Assembly: GCF_032854445.1 (NCBI RefSeq) | Contig: NC_088295.1 | Span: forward strand, 59,377,249-59,441,248 | Length of the DNA: 64,000 nucleotides | Source: Liolophura sinensis | Taxonomy: Eukaryota; Mollusca; Polyplacophora; Chitonida; Chitonidae | Direction of reading: 5' to 3' | Shown: positions 28,601 through 37,079 of the stretch, in pieces | Numbering within the stretch: position 1 is the first letter of the stretch | How the letters are laid out: the number at the start of each line of letters is the position of its first letter | Position numbers and translations under genes: made by a program | Notes under the pieces: generated by a model | Seen by the model: only the letters and a program-made list of their open reading frames with translations | Database searches by the model: none | Told to the model about the DNA's origin: nothing

Positions 28601-31509
28601 TATCTGATTTGGGTGTGATAATGTACTCAGGCCAAGACATTACCTTTCTTCCTGGACCCACCCATAAGATTTCCACATGACAAGCGACAACTAAGCTAAT
28701 CCTCTACCCAACATTCTACCTCTCTGAATCCCCTTGTCAGTTATGGACAGCTATCCATAACAAGATAAATCGTCTGTTTTCCTACTGCATGTGTCCATAA
28801 AGCACTCAAAGCCATTTTTATTATAGAATACTCCACCAGCAAAACTTCAAAATAAATAATAATCAAACAGTTCAAATCCAGTGTAAAGTGACAGGCCTTC
28901 CAAAAATCTGTTACACTTAAAATCCTAGGGCTCTTGCAAGATGTCAAGTACAGCTTGTTTGTTTCTGTTTATCAGAACAACCAACTGCAATATTGCATAT
29001 ATTAGGGGTAGTAAAGCAACTATTAATTACTATCTATCAAAGAAACCTAAACCCACCCAGAATCTTGTCAACTAAACCCTCCTCAACCAGCTGATCAGTG
29101 AAGCTGGTTGTCATGGAGACAATCTCTGAACTGAGCCCTAGCGTCCATGTCCTGCCCTCTCGTGATTGGATAAGGGCTCTCAGAGAGTTGACGATACTCC
29201 TCCTGCCATCATAGTACAAGAGTACAGCGACCAGTCCACGAGTCAGACCCGGGAAGTCTGGCTGCTGGTTTTCACCTGTAACACAATGTTGACGCTTAAT
29301 GACCCAGCAGTCTAAATCTAACAGCTGAACTGTAAGACATGCAGAAGGCATTGAGGTTTTCAGTTATATAATAATGTTTCAAAATACCAGTATTAACAGA
29401 ATTATCTCTTACTTGTCAACACTTTTAATTTCATAATTGCTGGAAATTACAAGCAAAGTTCTGTTTAATCTGAAGCAATTTAGGCTATGAGTTAAATATT
29501 TCATGTAACAGATCACAAGTAAAAGTGGGATCCCCTGTGTCTTTCTAAATAATCTGGGTGTTGCCCTATGACAATGGGTTTAGTTTTTGGAGTTTAGTAT
29601 TTGAGGTCACAGCGCACAAGTAGAAATGGGATCAAATCTTGTTTCTTCCTAAGCAATTTGGGCTTTTGAAACAAAGGCAACAGTAGTAATGGAATTAAGG
29701 TATAAAACCCAGCTGAATAATGTTCTACATTACATTTTACTTTTTGTTTAACAAATGTATAGCCTTTGATTTAAATGTTTCATGTCATGCAAGATCCATA
29801 TTGATAGATTCCCTTCTGGTCTCTGACTGCTTCAACCTCCCACCACCCCCCAAAAAACACCTTTTCCACTCACCAGCCATGAGCAGTTCTACCGCAGCGA
29901 GTTCATTGAGGTCAAGAAGGTCACTGAGTATGAGAGCCTCGTCAATGAACTGTTGTGAGAAGGTCTGCGTGGTCTGATCATCTCCCATAGGTAAACCTAC
30001 TGATGAGGCCTTCTTCAGCAGCTCACGGTGATGGGTCGATTTGGCCTGGTGAGGACAGATGACAACAGGTACAAGACTGATATATTTACAGTGTACATAT
30101 TGATTTACAGCTGTTTTCTCCCAGAAAGTTCTTTACTGTAATGGTTTAAACTTGCAGTCTTAACATCAAAGTACTTCTGAATATGGCAACACAGATGAGA
30201 TAACATTTGGAGACTATGTTAAACAGATGTCTTGCATGAAGGGATTTAAGACTGACAGAGCTGCTGGAAATGTTAACATCAAAAAGATTAGATATCAAAA
30301 AAAGTCTTTCTTAGCCCAAAAATTTATTAAAAACACAGGCATTTTCTATCCATTAGAACTGTTTTAATATGATTAAATTCAAACAGGTTCTTAACTTAAT
30401 AAAAGGCACAACTTTCATTAAAATTCCCTTTTCTACTGTCTATGATATAATACAATATATAACAAGTACTATGGACTTGTATATGATTTTTCTTGTGTGT
30501 TAGATGTTTTCTGGATCATCCATGTCTCAGCGCGCTGGCGCAGTGTAATGACCCAGGAGTCTCTCACCAATTCGGTCGCTGTGAGTTCAAGTCCAGCACA
30601 TGCTGGTTTCCTTTCCGGCCATATGTGGGAAGGCCTGCCAGCAACCTGCGGATGGTCATGGGTTTTCACCGCGCACAGCTCGGTTTCCTCCCACCACAAC
30701 GCTGGCCGCCGTCATATAAGTGAAATATTCTTGAGTCAAATAAATCAAATAAATAGATGTTTTCTTATATCATACACATGAAACCTAAATAAAGAATGCA
30801 AGAGAAAAGCCATACTGGATTCTGCAGCAGGGAGATGAAATCTGGTTTATGTCGCCGTAATGCCACACCCAAGTTGTGGGCAGAGTCTGGCTGCTTTCGA
30901 ACGATAGCATTTTCTACAATTTCATTCAGCTCTCTAAATGGGCTCCAAACTTGGGCACCTGGGGACAAAAACATTAGGAAACAATTAAGTTCATAATACG
31001 GAGACAGCTAACACTGTATAACATCTATCTGAATATATTATCCGAATTCCTCAACCTTTTCCGCATACAGAAGAGCAACTTTCAGTGCAATCTAAACACA
31101 TTCTTAAGTTGATTTTGGAGACAAAACTATATTGGTTAGATTGGTCAATTTCACGACTTCACAAAGTGCGTAATTTTATCAGTCTACACCAAAATGATGT
31201 CTTCAGAACAGGCTTGAATAAACACCTTGCAAACATGCGAAAAGTTTGAAGAATTACAGTTACATACATGAAATATTACCAGTATAAATGCAGAATAAAA
31301 TAATGTTAATAATGGGGAACTCTAAGGCAATATAGTCTTTTGTTGTTTCTTTGACGTATTTTGTAACACGTTACACTTTTCTGTGTATGCTTCCTCAAAA
31401 AAATACAAGTGCACACAAACTGCAACACAACAACCGAAAACGATGTGTTTTTACCGCAATTTGGATTGATTTTGAGCAGCCTGTCAGCATCTCTGATTGA
31501 TTCATTCAT
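1..31509 (-). CDS. NUP205: Nuclear pore complex protein Nup205 (5' part of the gene, 37 exons visible, 3' end off the left edge)
   Basis: Nup205 is a large alpha-helical solenoid of the nuclear pore inner ring and binds Nup93. The spliced reading frame runs about 1,832 codons (human protein about 2,012). Family stretches include FPGLTRGLVAVLLYYDG (exon 4), ALADNTFLFLKE (8), GDLLPPYLYIPY (12), LKAELLLTLAAFGRTPDIAA (14), RLTSLNRQRSNTQRL (24) and VCRDACDGHDVGR (30). Start: ATG at 31509, with A at -3. Exons, high to low: 31509-31455, 30958-30816, 30045-29874, 29275-29057, 28464-28379, 27467-27242, 26741-26577, 25816-25701, 25253-25191, 24692-24576, 23795-23658, 22423-22273, 21659-21463, 20290-20108, 19935-19891, 19171-18962, 18302-18123, 17769-17712, 16592-16403, 15738-15618, 14532-14439, 13649-13491, 12155-11907, 11070-10927, 10185-10090, 9791-9544, 8861-8670, 7945-7678, 7196-7098, 5152-4995, 4559-4368, 3963-3848, 3257-3110, 2168-2036, 1612-1355, 841-761, 27-1. 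Phases join throughout. The last two exons are the least certain. The alternative paralogue family, Nup188, fits much less well. Divergent from UFSP1. Confidence 0.96.
2379..2560. repeat. Minisatellite, ~31-bp unit, about 6 copies
   Basis: The unit GGGCACAGGCTCATAAAAAG plus TACAGGACCCT is repeated in the NUP205 intron between exons 33 and 34. It produces a spurious open frame and shows no link to a splice junction. Confidence 0.9.
4297..4355 (-). mobile_element. MetaSINE-like fragment (tail end)
   Basis: Only the tail ATTTATTTATTTAATTGACT and TTTTACGCCGT with AATATTTCACTC remain. The tRNA-like head is missing. Confidence 0.7.
4638..4682. repeat. (TA)n microsatellite
   Basis: An alternating TA tract of about 20 units in the NUP205 intron just before exon 31 in transcription order. 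Confidence 0.95.
5950..6340. repeat. Minisatellite, 34-bp unit, about 11 copies
   Basis: The unit is AACAACAGATGTTCCTGGCC plus AATTTCTCACTGAC, highly regular, in the NUP205 intron between exons 29 and 30. The open frame through it is an artefact of the repeat. Confidence 0.95.
6827..7034. mobile_element. MITE-like element, family A
   Basis: Left end TACCCTAAATTTCATACATG, right end AAAATTTTAAGTCATTTTCA. It matches the reverse complement of the 58371 copy along most of its length (e.g. GACATTTATTTGCCTCTA) with an internal insertion. In the NUP205 intron after exon 29. Confidence 0.75.
7364..7543 (+). mobile_element. MetaSINE-like copy, head missing
   Basis: Central domain from GGGAAGGTCTGCCAGTAACC through GAAATATTCTTGAAGTACCG to the CACCAATCCAATATATAAAT tail. 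Confidence 0.85.
9061..9298 (-). mobile_element. MetaSINE-like copy, near full length
   Basis: Tail TTTATTTATTTGATTGATG, central domain, then the reverse complement of the tRNA-like head ending GCCAAGGAGGCCC. Confidence 0.88.
10197..10415 (-). mobile_element. MetaSINE-like copy, near full length
   Basis: Starts TTATTTATTTATTTGATTTG and ends with head remnant AACCGAGCCACAGAGGCCCC. It lies only 11 bp upstream of NUP205 exon 25 in transcription order, so its end sits next to that acceptor. Confidence 0.9.
11345..11645. repeat. Minisatellite, ~38-bp unit, about 7 copies
   Basis: The unit is TTTACCATTTTCCAGTTTTT plus CTAGGCTTCTGACATGTA, in the NUP205 intron between exons 23 and 24. On minus it contains AAAATGGTAAAT, donor-like but not a match to the neighbouring exon ends. 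Confidence 0.9.
12693..13047 (-). mobile_element. Second SINE family (GAGTGAGTG...TTTGGGGTTTAACGTC), near full copy
   Basis: Runs from GAGTGAGTGAGTGTTTGGGG through TTTTTCAGTCATATGACGAC and AAGTAAGCTGCCCCGCCCGA to AGCGGACGCTCTACCAACTG. The last stretch, reversed, is a tRNA-like box A (TAGAGCGTCCGCT). It is shared with 37879-38106. In the NUP205 intron between exons 22 and 23. Confidence 0.82.
13918..14117 (-). mobile_element. MetaSINE-like copy joined to a second SINE
   Basis: Central domain ACTCAAGAATATTTCACTTA through GGAAACCAGCATGAGCTGG. The box-B side is disrupted and followed directly by the other SINE family at 14118. Confidence 0.8.
14118..14385 (-). mobile_element. Second SINE family, diverged copy
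   Basis: Shares GTCATACTTAACAAT and CACATGACGATGA with the 12693 copy. It also shares AACCAGTCCTGTTTCCTT and CTCTCAGTGCTAAGCACCAA with the reverse complement of the 47831 copy. The tRNA-like end is degraded. Confidence 0.6.
14715..14824 (-). mobile_element. MetaSINE-like fragment
   Basis: Tail and half of the central domain (GTACTCAAGAATATTTCACT, GCATTACGGTGGGAGGAAAC); truncated after that. Confidence 0.8.
15905..16402 (-). repeat. Minisatellite built from the NUP205 exon 19 donor (about 27-bp units, diverged)
   Basis: On the plus strand the unit is about CTTACTTGGCAATG then TGGTAAGATCCAA. Read on minus, it is CATTGCCAA/GTAAG followed by intron sequence. This matches the last nine bases of exon 19 and its donor. 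There are about 14-16 diverged copies, clearest near the exon at 16315-16402. Confidence 0.8.
16403..16592 (-). CDS. NUP205: NUP205 exon 19, flanked on both sides by arrays made of its own splice junctions
   Basis: The exon begins KLKLERASLLCLRMIQ after an acceptor TTGTTCTTGTAG and ends VNIA-AA before GTGAGTTG (phase 2). It matches the Nup205 stretch around INPRxxKxDxxVNIA. Acceptor-side copies fill the upstream intron (16593-17640) and donor-side copies fill the downstream intron (15905-16402). Confidence 0.93.
16593..17640 (-). repeat. Minisatellite built from the NUP205 exon 19 acceptor (about 25 units of ~40 bp)
   Basis: On the minus strand the unit reads CTTACTTGTTCTTGTAG then GGAAGCTGAAGCTTGAGC and GGTTTCTTA. 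This equals the branch/polypyrimidine side, the AG and the first ~18 nt of exon 19, whose protein starts KLKLE. Repeated RKLKLE-type frames in the array confirm the origin. Units vary from about 25 to 45 bp. Confidence 0.9.
19328..19640 (-). mobile_element. MetaSINE-like copy inserted beside a tail fragment
   Basis: Two tails in a row (19328-19380 and 19381 on), then a full central domain, box-B-like GGACTTGAACTC and a degenerate head ending AAAAGCCCC. Confidence 0.85.
19641..19818 (-). mobile_element. MetaSINE-like copy, directly following another
   Basis: Continues from ACTCAAGAATAATTCATCTG through GGGAGGAAACCAGGCAAAGC to TTATACCACGGAGTCTCC. The older copy was probably split by the 19381-19640 insertion. 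Confidence 0.75.
20779..20935 (+). mobile_element. MetaSINE-like copy, head missing
   Basis: Well preserved central domain GTGGTTTCC-type core, GTATTCTTGAGTACGGCGTA and tail CACCAATCAAATAAATAAAT. Confidence 0.88.
21762..21938. mobile_element. Candidate MITE with imperfect inverted ends
   Basis: Left CACAACGCCATTTCTGAGTC and AAGTCAAAATTT; right AAATTTTGACTTGTTAGACA and TGACTTTGTGG. Part of the interior (CTTTTAATTT...CCCAAAAATAAG) recurs at 38400-38475. In the NUP205 intron between exons 12 and 13. Confidence 0.55.
22273..22423 (-). CDS. NUP205: NUP205 exon 12, with its acceptor side copied into the upstream intron
   Basis: The exon starts VSLYKFVRIAGDLLPP at a TTAG/GTGAGC acceptor and ends at SQ-G before GTAAGG (phase 1). 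The first ~67 nt of the exon and ~13 nt of the preceding intron recur nine more times between 22424 and 23165. The exact acceptor in use is therefore ambiguous. 22423 is chosen because it alone continues into the conserved HMLTGLAHGQQCAYHLFHLLKLNG-type stretch. Using the outermost acceptor (23153) and reading through would meet a stop inside the array. Confidence 0.85.
22424..23165 (-). repeat. Minisatellite built from the NUP205 exon 12 acceptor (nine extra copies, 79-83 bp units)
   Basis: Acceptor-plus-exon units recur with junctions at about 22503, 22584, 22667, 22749, 22828, 22908, 22988, 23069 and 23151, besides the real one at 22421. On the minus strand each unit carries TTAG/GTGAGCCTGTACAAG and then coding-like sequence for VSLYKFVRxAGDLLPPxLYI. 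It then returns to the intron tail TTGTCATTGTGTTAG. The outermost copy alone keeps the T-rich tract that an ancestral acceptor would have. Confidence 0.93.
23452..23492 (-). mobile_element. MetaSINE-like tail fragment
   Basis: Only TTTATTTATTTGATTGGTCT and GCTGTACTCAAGAAT remain. Confidence 0.65.
24292..24527 (-). mobile_element. MetaSINE-like copy, near full length
   Basis: Tail TTATCTATTTATTTGATTGG, CGCACTCAAGAATATTTCAC, then head remnant ACTAACCACTTTGCCCCGC. Confidence 0.87.
26131..26270 (+). mobile_element. MetaSINE-like copy, head missing
   Basis: From AGTGGGAAGGTCTGGCACAA to CTTGAGTACGGCGTAAAATA and an AATCAAATTAAT tail. Confidence 0.87.
27645..27960. repeat. Two-copy diverged tandem repeat, ~185-bp period
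   Basis: The segments 27650-27775 and 27835-27950 share ATATGCACAC, CATCAACAA or CTTCAACAA, TTATGCT, and TGCAGTACTTT followed by GAGACA or AAGACACA in the same order. Located in the NUP205 intron between exons 5 and 6. Confidence 0.6.
30526..30755 (+). mobile_element. MetaSINE-like copy, nearly complete, with box B
   Basis: Head AGCGCGCTGGCGCAGTGTAA, box-B match GAGTTCAAGTCC near 30583, core GGTTTCCTCCCACC and tail AAATAAATCAAATAAAT. Best copy for reading the tRNA-derived promoter. Confidence 0.92.
31045..31260. mobile_element. MITE-like element, family B
   Basis: Left end AATTCCTCAACCTTTTCCGC, right end GCGAAAAGTTTGAAGAATTA, inverted to each other; ~216 bp. Interior GGAGACAAAACTA and CACAAAGTGC are shared with 53101-53318. 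In NUP205 intron 1. Confidence 0.78.
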
Positions 31510-31542
31510 TGTTGTTTTATGTGTGGTGGATAGCTAAGTCAA

Positions 31543-31778
31543 AGGGGCTTCCGTGCCAAAGTTGCTAGCTTGCCAGTGCGGCGCAATGACTCTGTAGCCT
31601 CTCACCAATGTGGTTGCTACGAAGTCCAGCTCATGCTGGGTTCCTCTCCAGTTGTACATGGGAAGGTTTACCAACAACCTTCGAATGGTTGTGGGTTCCC
31701 TCAGGCCCATAAAAATGCTGGCCGCCGTTGTATAACAGAAATATTATTGACTACTACATAAAACACCGATGAAATAAT
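31543..31778 (+). mobile_element. MetaSINE-like copy, full length, next to the NUP205 start
   Basis: Starts GGGGCTTCCGTGCCAAAGTT, which is the tRNA-like head, and ends TACATAAAACACCGATGAAA. It lies 34 bp upstream of the NUP205 ATG (31509), on the opposite strand to NUP205. Confidence 0.88.
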
Positions 31779-31892
31779 TCACTTAGATAGGACTCAATTG
31801 TTCCACACTTCTATTCCAAAAAAATTGACATACCAGCTTTGCCTGTTTTCTTGTTATTTTGATACTTTTTGAGGCAAAAGGCATACATATCA

Positions 31893-31951
31893 ATTTATTT
31901 GATTTATTTATTTATTTGATTGGTGTTTTGCATAGTACTCAAGAAAATTTC
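31893..31951 (-). mobile_element. MetaSINE-like tail fragment
   Basis: TTTATTTATTTATTTGATTG, GTGTTTTGCATAGTACTCAA; truncated. Confidence 0.7.
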
Positions 31952-34150
31952 TAGGAACTACACCATGCTTTCAGGTTTATCACATTATCTGTTATAAGTG
32001 CTAATCAGATATTTCGGGACTAACATCTAGATTAGTCACACCTTTGAAGCATCATTCAGCATGGCAGAATCGCCGAGCGCTGGGGTTGGCTATTCTACTT
32101 TCGCTCAATGAAAATACTGGACATGATTCCAGGGTTATTAAGAACAAAACACATGGAATAACTATAATGTCAAATACAACTGTCACTGCTAAATGCTTAT
32201 GGCACATATTAATAAGCAATGATGAATTCTGTAGCAATATTTGTCTGTCTGATAGTTGATGTAATTCTGCATATCAAACAGAGTTCTTAGTCAAGTCCCT
32301 TTCATTTTTTTAAAAAGCTGACAATAAAATGGTTTGATTTATCAGGTAAATTGATACAATATGTTTCGAACTGAAACCTGGCATTTTTCTTTTGGCCACA
32401 GAGGCGGATACCAACTTTGGTATTTTCATCTTATTCATGTTTTGAAACTGCCCAGTTAAATGGTCAAACATTACACTGCAGTCCTATGGCCAACGAACAG
32501 CAGTGGATTGTTTGACCTGGTGAACTAGCATCTAGTCCTGTAGACGTTTGGAAAAGATGTCTAACCTAAGCTTGTACCAGTCTGAAAGAGATTTATCGGT
32601 GGAATTAAAAGATTGAGGAAATATGTTGACATGGCACTACGATTGCCATAAAACGTCTATGATGAATCAGGTACACAATCAACAATGGGGTAATCTTCTA
32701 AAATTTACTTGGATATCAACACTGCCCTTACCACCATTGCGCAGTGGGCGTCGTTGTTGTAATAATGAACAAAAATTACTTGATTACTTCGGTGGTGTAA
32801 ACATCAAACAACCCGCATCGCCTGCATTACTCCTATGCAGTGTTACAAGAAATTGTATTTACGAGTTTCTTATCCAAAAGAAACTTAAAAATATGAAGTT
32901 ACACACCCCATTTTCAAGAATTTACTCTTACCCGAATTTAGCGCCATGCCGGCTTGCTTTGAAACTGGAAGTTAGTGAATGTTGTGTTCAATTTCCGAAT
33001 CAGACAAAAACATGGTAACGGACTTTCCCTTTGAAATCGTTTTAACCATAGGGGTCGGTAAGTGGTAAGTCGCTGAAACTCACTAATATACTCAATCTTA
33101 ATCATTTTTCGCGTAGTCTTAATAAAATATTGTTGTATGGGGCAGAATAGGTTAATATTTGTCTGAAAGCAGGAATACAATTGATTTTATAAATTCATAC
33201 TTGCTTAGTTCACCCCTTTCTTCGAAAATTAAGAGAAACTCAACACAAATGTAAACAAAAATACATTACAAAATATGACCAGTAAAGATGAATTAGTTTA
33301 TTCATACCATGATTTTTACACAATTTGTAGATCGAGGTCCGGATAATTCACAAGTTCTTGTTGTTATGAAACCCCGATTTGTTGTGGTTGCAAACGCACG
33401 TGGATGGGTAAATGTTGACAAGCTGGGGATCATCAAACTGTTTTAAGGTTGTGGACGTAATGTAATTAAGTACTTACTTCTGTGTATAGAAGTTTTGGCA
33501 TTTGCGCTTTGACAAACGCAAGACTTCATATGTAGAGGAATGTGTAACCCCGCAACATACTACCACTGTAATGTTATCTACCTGTAATAATTCTATGTTT
33601 TGTAGGTACAGGTCATAAAATATTTGTATACATGCAGATATAATCAGTTATTCCAGTTAAACTTATGCTGCTGTTCTGTGATCAAGCATCTGTCTGAACG
33701 CAAAAAAGAAAAAGACAAAGTTTGTTGAATTGTATGTTGCTTCTCCATAAACACGCAGCCTCATAGAGCTAGTTGTAATAATGTGTTTGAATTAGACCTT
33801 GAGTGACCATAGTTGCTGTTGCATACTAGTATGATATGTTTTCAGCTAAAATGAAGTTGGACAATGTGCATAAGGCAGGTATGGTGACTAGTCACTGAGA
33901 CGGTCAGACAGATATAAAATATTATAAATAATGCGGTGATCGAAAGTGTTGACATGACAGTTAACATTGTGTACAGATCACTATGTAGCTACATGTAATT
34001 ATGTTATAATGCTTCCAAGGCCCAAAACCACACCTGTAAATGTGTTTGTAAAGGTATTTATGTATTTGCCTGCTTATATATATGTTTCTTATATTAATTT
34101 CTGTTTACTATCTTACAAGCAAGGACAGCTACACTTCAGTCTGATGAACC

Positions 34151-36861
34151 ATGTCACCCCAATATTTGCTGAGCAATGTCCATGAAGGATTACCTAGTCC
34201 AGGCGATGTGGTCACTCTTGTGAAGGGATCATACCATTATTACCATTATGGGTGTGATGGCTTTGATGACAGGGTAAGTATAACAGTTTGTATTATATTT
34301 ATTTTTATATGGCTTTGATGACAGGGAAAGTAGGCTATATTTATAGCTGTCAAACTGGATTTCTTTTATATAGAAGAATTGTGCAAACTGGAATCTCAGC
34401 CATTTTCACATAATCATAACCTTTACAGAGTTACATCTAAAGTAGCCCAAGATTGCTCTGACATTAAGTTTGGCAAAATTTTGCTTGGCCATGGATGGTC
34501 CCGAACCAACGTCAGAGCGCTTGTTGTGACCAGTCTTATGTTCATTGTAAATAAACTTACTTCCACCAATATGGCTGAAGGTCTGTACATTGCACTTTGA
34601 AAGTTCATTAGTAATACGCCAAAGGTCAGTAGTTTATTTGGGAGATTTGCTGTCCAAAAACATTTACCGTCATCAAATAAGAGAAAAATGCTTGAGTATG
34701 GCATGAAACAAGTATCATATAAGTAAAAATGTCTGTTTTAACTTCTACAGGGTTGGGGTTGTGGATATCGCACTTTACAGACATTGTGCTCATGGGTCAA
34801 AGGTCAAATGTCAGTCAAAGGCCAAGGACAGATTGCTGAGGTGCCAAGCTTACCAGAAATCCAGAAAACCTTAATGAAAATTGGAGACAAAGGGCAAGAT
34901 TTTGTGGATTCCAAACAATGGATTGGAAGTGTAGAAGTGTGTCTATGTCTGGACACATTGTATGATGTAAGTAAGCAATAGATCCTGACAGCCATCATGG
35001 AAGGCAAATATTCTTTAGTACAACTAATTAAAATATTAATCTTGCACTCACTCTCATTATGTCGGGGTCTTAATTAGTGAAAATAAGCAGTTGATGATAC
35101 TTGTGTATCTATCATTCATTGAGGGACATTTGTCTTCCACTAGTATGGTGAGATTGTGTTTATGTCATATCGTTGTACTTTGTCATTAACTACCAAAGGT
35201 TGGTGGGTTACCCCAATGCAATCCAGTTTCTTCAAATATATACATGAGTTATGAGATATTTGGTTTTCTCCAGTTTTATTCATATATAAATGGATCTCTA
35301 CATGTATGTGTCAAAGCACATAGTGATAGTAAACATTTAAATTTTGGTGAACTGTGAGAATTGGTTACATTCATCAACTTGGTAATTTAAAATTGATTGA
35401 ACTTTACGAATCAGTAATGTCATTTTTTGTCACATGAATGTAACAAATGTGTTTTCATTGTTCAGGTTCCCTCCAAAATCCTGCACATTACTTCAGGGGA
35501 TGACCTGGCTTCTCATATTTCCACGTTAGTTAAACATTTTGACCAGATGGGTTCCCCAGTAATGATGGGTAAGGGTTCAATGTCAGTCATTTTACGACAG
35601 GGAGTTCCTACTTCAAACTGTTCTATTACTAAAGGTAGAATAAAATTCCAACTGTATTGTGGGATTTGTCAAAATGTTAGGCAACTATTTTTCATCACAT
35701 TTACTGTAACATAGACATCTGAAAATAGCTTTACAAAAAGCAATTTAGAGTAGATGAACAATGGGAAAAATTTAAGAGCTGACCATTTTGTGAACTTGAG
35801 AAGTTCCTAAAAGAAAGAGGTGATGTCATTTGTCCCTCTGGAATAGTGTGAGACAGGTAATCCATAAATTAATGTCAACATGGGTTGCCTAACATTTTTC
35901 ACAAGTCATGGTACAGTTGGAATATTTTTAGCATTAACAACAAAAGAGTTTGAGCTTGAAACTCCCCTATTCTTATGGTCTGTGTACTTTGCCTACTTCA
36001 CAGCGGGTAAAATATGAATATGTATTAATAAATACCTGCATTATGAAACCATAGAAATTAAGATGTAACACTATATTGGTGTGTACACATGTAGCCGCCC
36101 TAAAAATGTTTTACAGATTTGTTGTCTGTCCTCTGAATCATAAAGAATTGGATCTCCACTTCTATTTTTACCCAGTACTTGGCATTAGATGGTTGAATTG
36201 ACTGTTTATTGTTACTGCTCAATTACAATAAAAAGGTGTCTTTTTTTGACAGGAGGAAGCACGGATAATTCTTCCAAAGGCATTCTGGGTGTTTGTCAAG
36301 ATCCAGCATCGCTGCTTGTTTTGGTAAGGGGAGACAACTGCGTTTTGACAACCAGTGCACATGCCATTCTCTGCAGTCAGTGGTATAATGAACGATTTCA
36401 CTTACAGGATATTCAGTTTAGTTTTGTCACTGCCACAGTGCTGTGATAACAGGACAGCCTGACTCATCATTACAGTTCCATTGGCAGATGAGAGCATGGG
36501 TGTCAACATGTAGTGGGTACATTACACGTGGCTGCCTTACAACCCTATTATGACTGTCAGACTGGATTATCATTTTTCTTTTCATTTTTTGGGGAATAGA
36601 GAGAGAGGGGAATGTTACAACAGAGCGGATACCACTCAGAATTCGTGTCCCATATTTGCAGTCTACATGTATTCCTGCAGTTTGTTTACATTTATTTATT
36701 CATTCTTTCGTTAACAGGATCCCCATTTCTACGGACCACTCAAATCTGTGGAAACACTGTGCACAGAAAACTGGATCAAGTGGAGAACAGTAGACACTTT
36801 TAATGAAGACTCTTTTTATAATCTGTGTTTACCTCAGCTTAAGTCTGCTTCCTGCAGCTGA
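34151..36861 (+). CDS. UFSP1: UFM1-specific protease 1 (complete, five exons)
   Basis: UFSP1 is a cysteine protease of peptidase family C78. It trims the UFM1 precursor to expose its C-terminal Gly and can remove UFM1 from targets. Exons: 34151-34273, 34751-34966, 35466-35568, 36253-36323, 36718-36861. They join in phase to 218 residues, close to the ~217 of mouse UfSP1. Catalytic residues: Cys45 in GWGCGYR (exon 2), with Asp172 and His174 in DPHF (exon 5). The Tyr-rich [11 protein letters not shown] segment before the Cys and the end FYNLCLPQ are family hallmarks. GWGCGYR and the absence of the long UFSP2 N-terminal domain favour UFSP1 over UFSP2. Start: the ATG is directly preceded in frame by TGA (34145-34147), so this small form really starts here, unless a 5' exon joins just upstream. 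Mammalian UFSP1 is thought to use a non-AUG start; here a normal ATG exists. No poly(A) signal was identified. Confidence 0.93.
35646..35922. mobile_element. MITE-like element with ~40-bp inverted ends
   Basis: Left TTCCAACTGTATTGTGGGAT with AAAATGTTAGGCAAC. Right GTTGCCTAACATTTTTCACA with GTACAGTTGGAA. 277 bp, in UFSP1 intron 3. Confidence 0.8.
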
Positions 36862-37079
36862 TAATACTGTACAGGTGATCAACTACAGATTGTCCCCATC
36901 AGAGCAAACTCCTTGTGGAAGTTTCCGCCATCAAACTTCTTGTAAGACAACCCAGAAATGGCCTTACTTGAGCTGATGGCTGCTTTTTACTAACAATTCT
37001 CCAATGAGAATTGTGGATGAAAGTATCATAAAAAATTCCTGTACCTGAAGTATTTGAATACTGTGGTGGGCTTTATGAG

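Larger units (their letters stand above)
31510..34150. promoter_or_regulatory. Divergent intergenic region between NUP205 and UFSP1
   Basis: This 2.6-kb interval separates the two divergent start codons. It holds a nearly full SINE next to NUP205 (31543-31778) and a SINE end (31893-31951). From 31952 to 34150 no gene is seen. A TGCGCAGTGGGCG stretch near 32738 resembles an NRF1/GC-type element, and GGTAAGT sites near 33055-33068 could be donors of an untranslated 5' exon of UFSP1. No TATA box stands out. Promoter positions cannot be fixed from sequence. Confidence 0.4.

Noticed and set aside
32060-32110. Short frame MAESPSAGVGYSTFAQ upstream of UFSP1
   Set aside because: Only 16 codons, no donor at its end, and no family match.
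34440-34490. Short shared stretch CCAAGATTGCTCTGA also at 57358-57385
   Set aside because: Probably a small worn repeat; too short to define an element.
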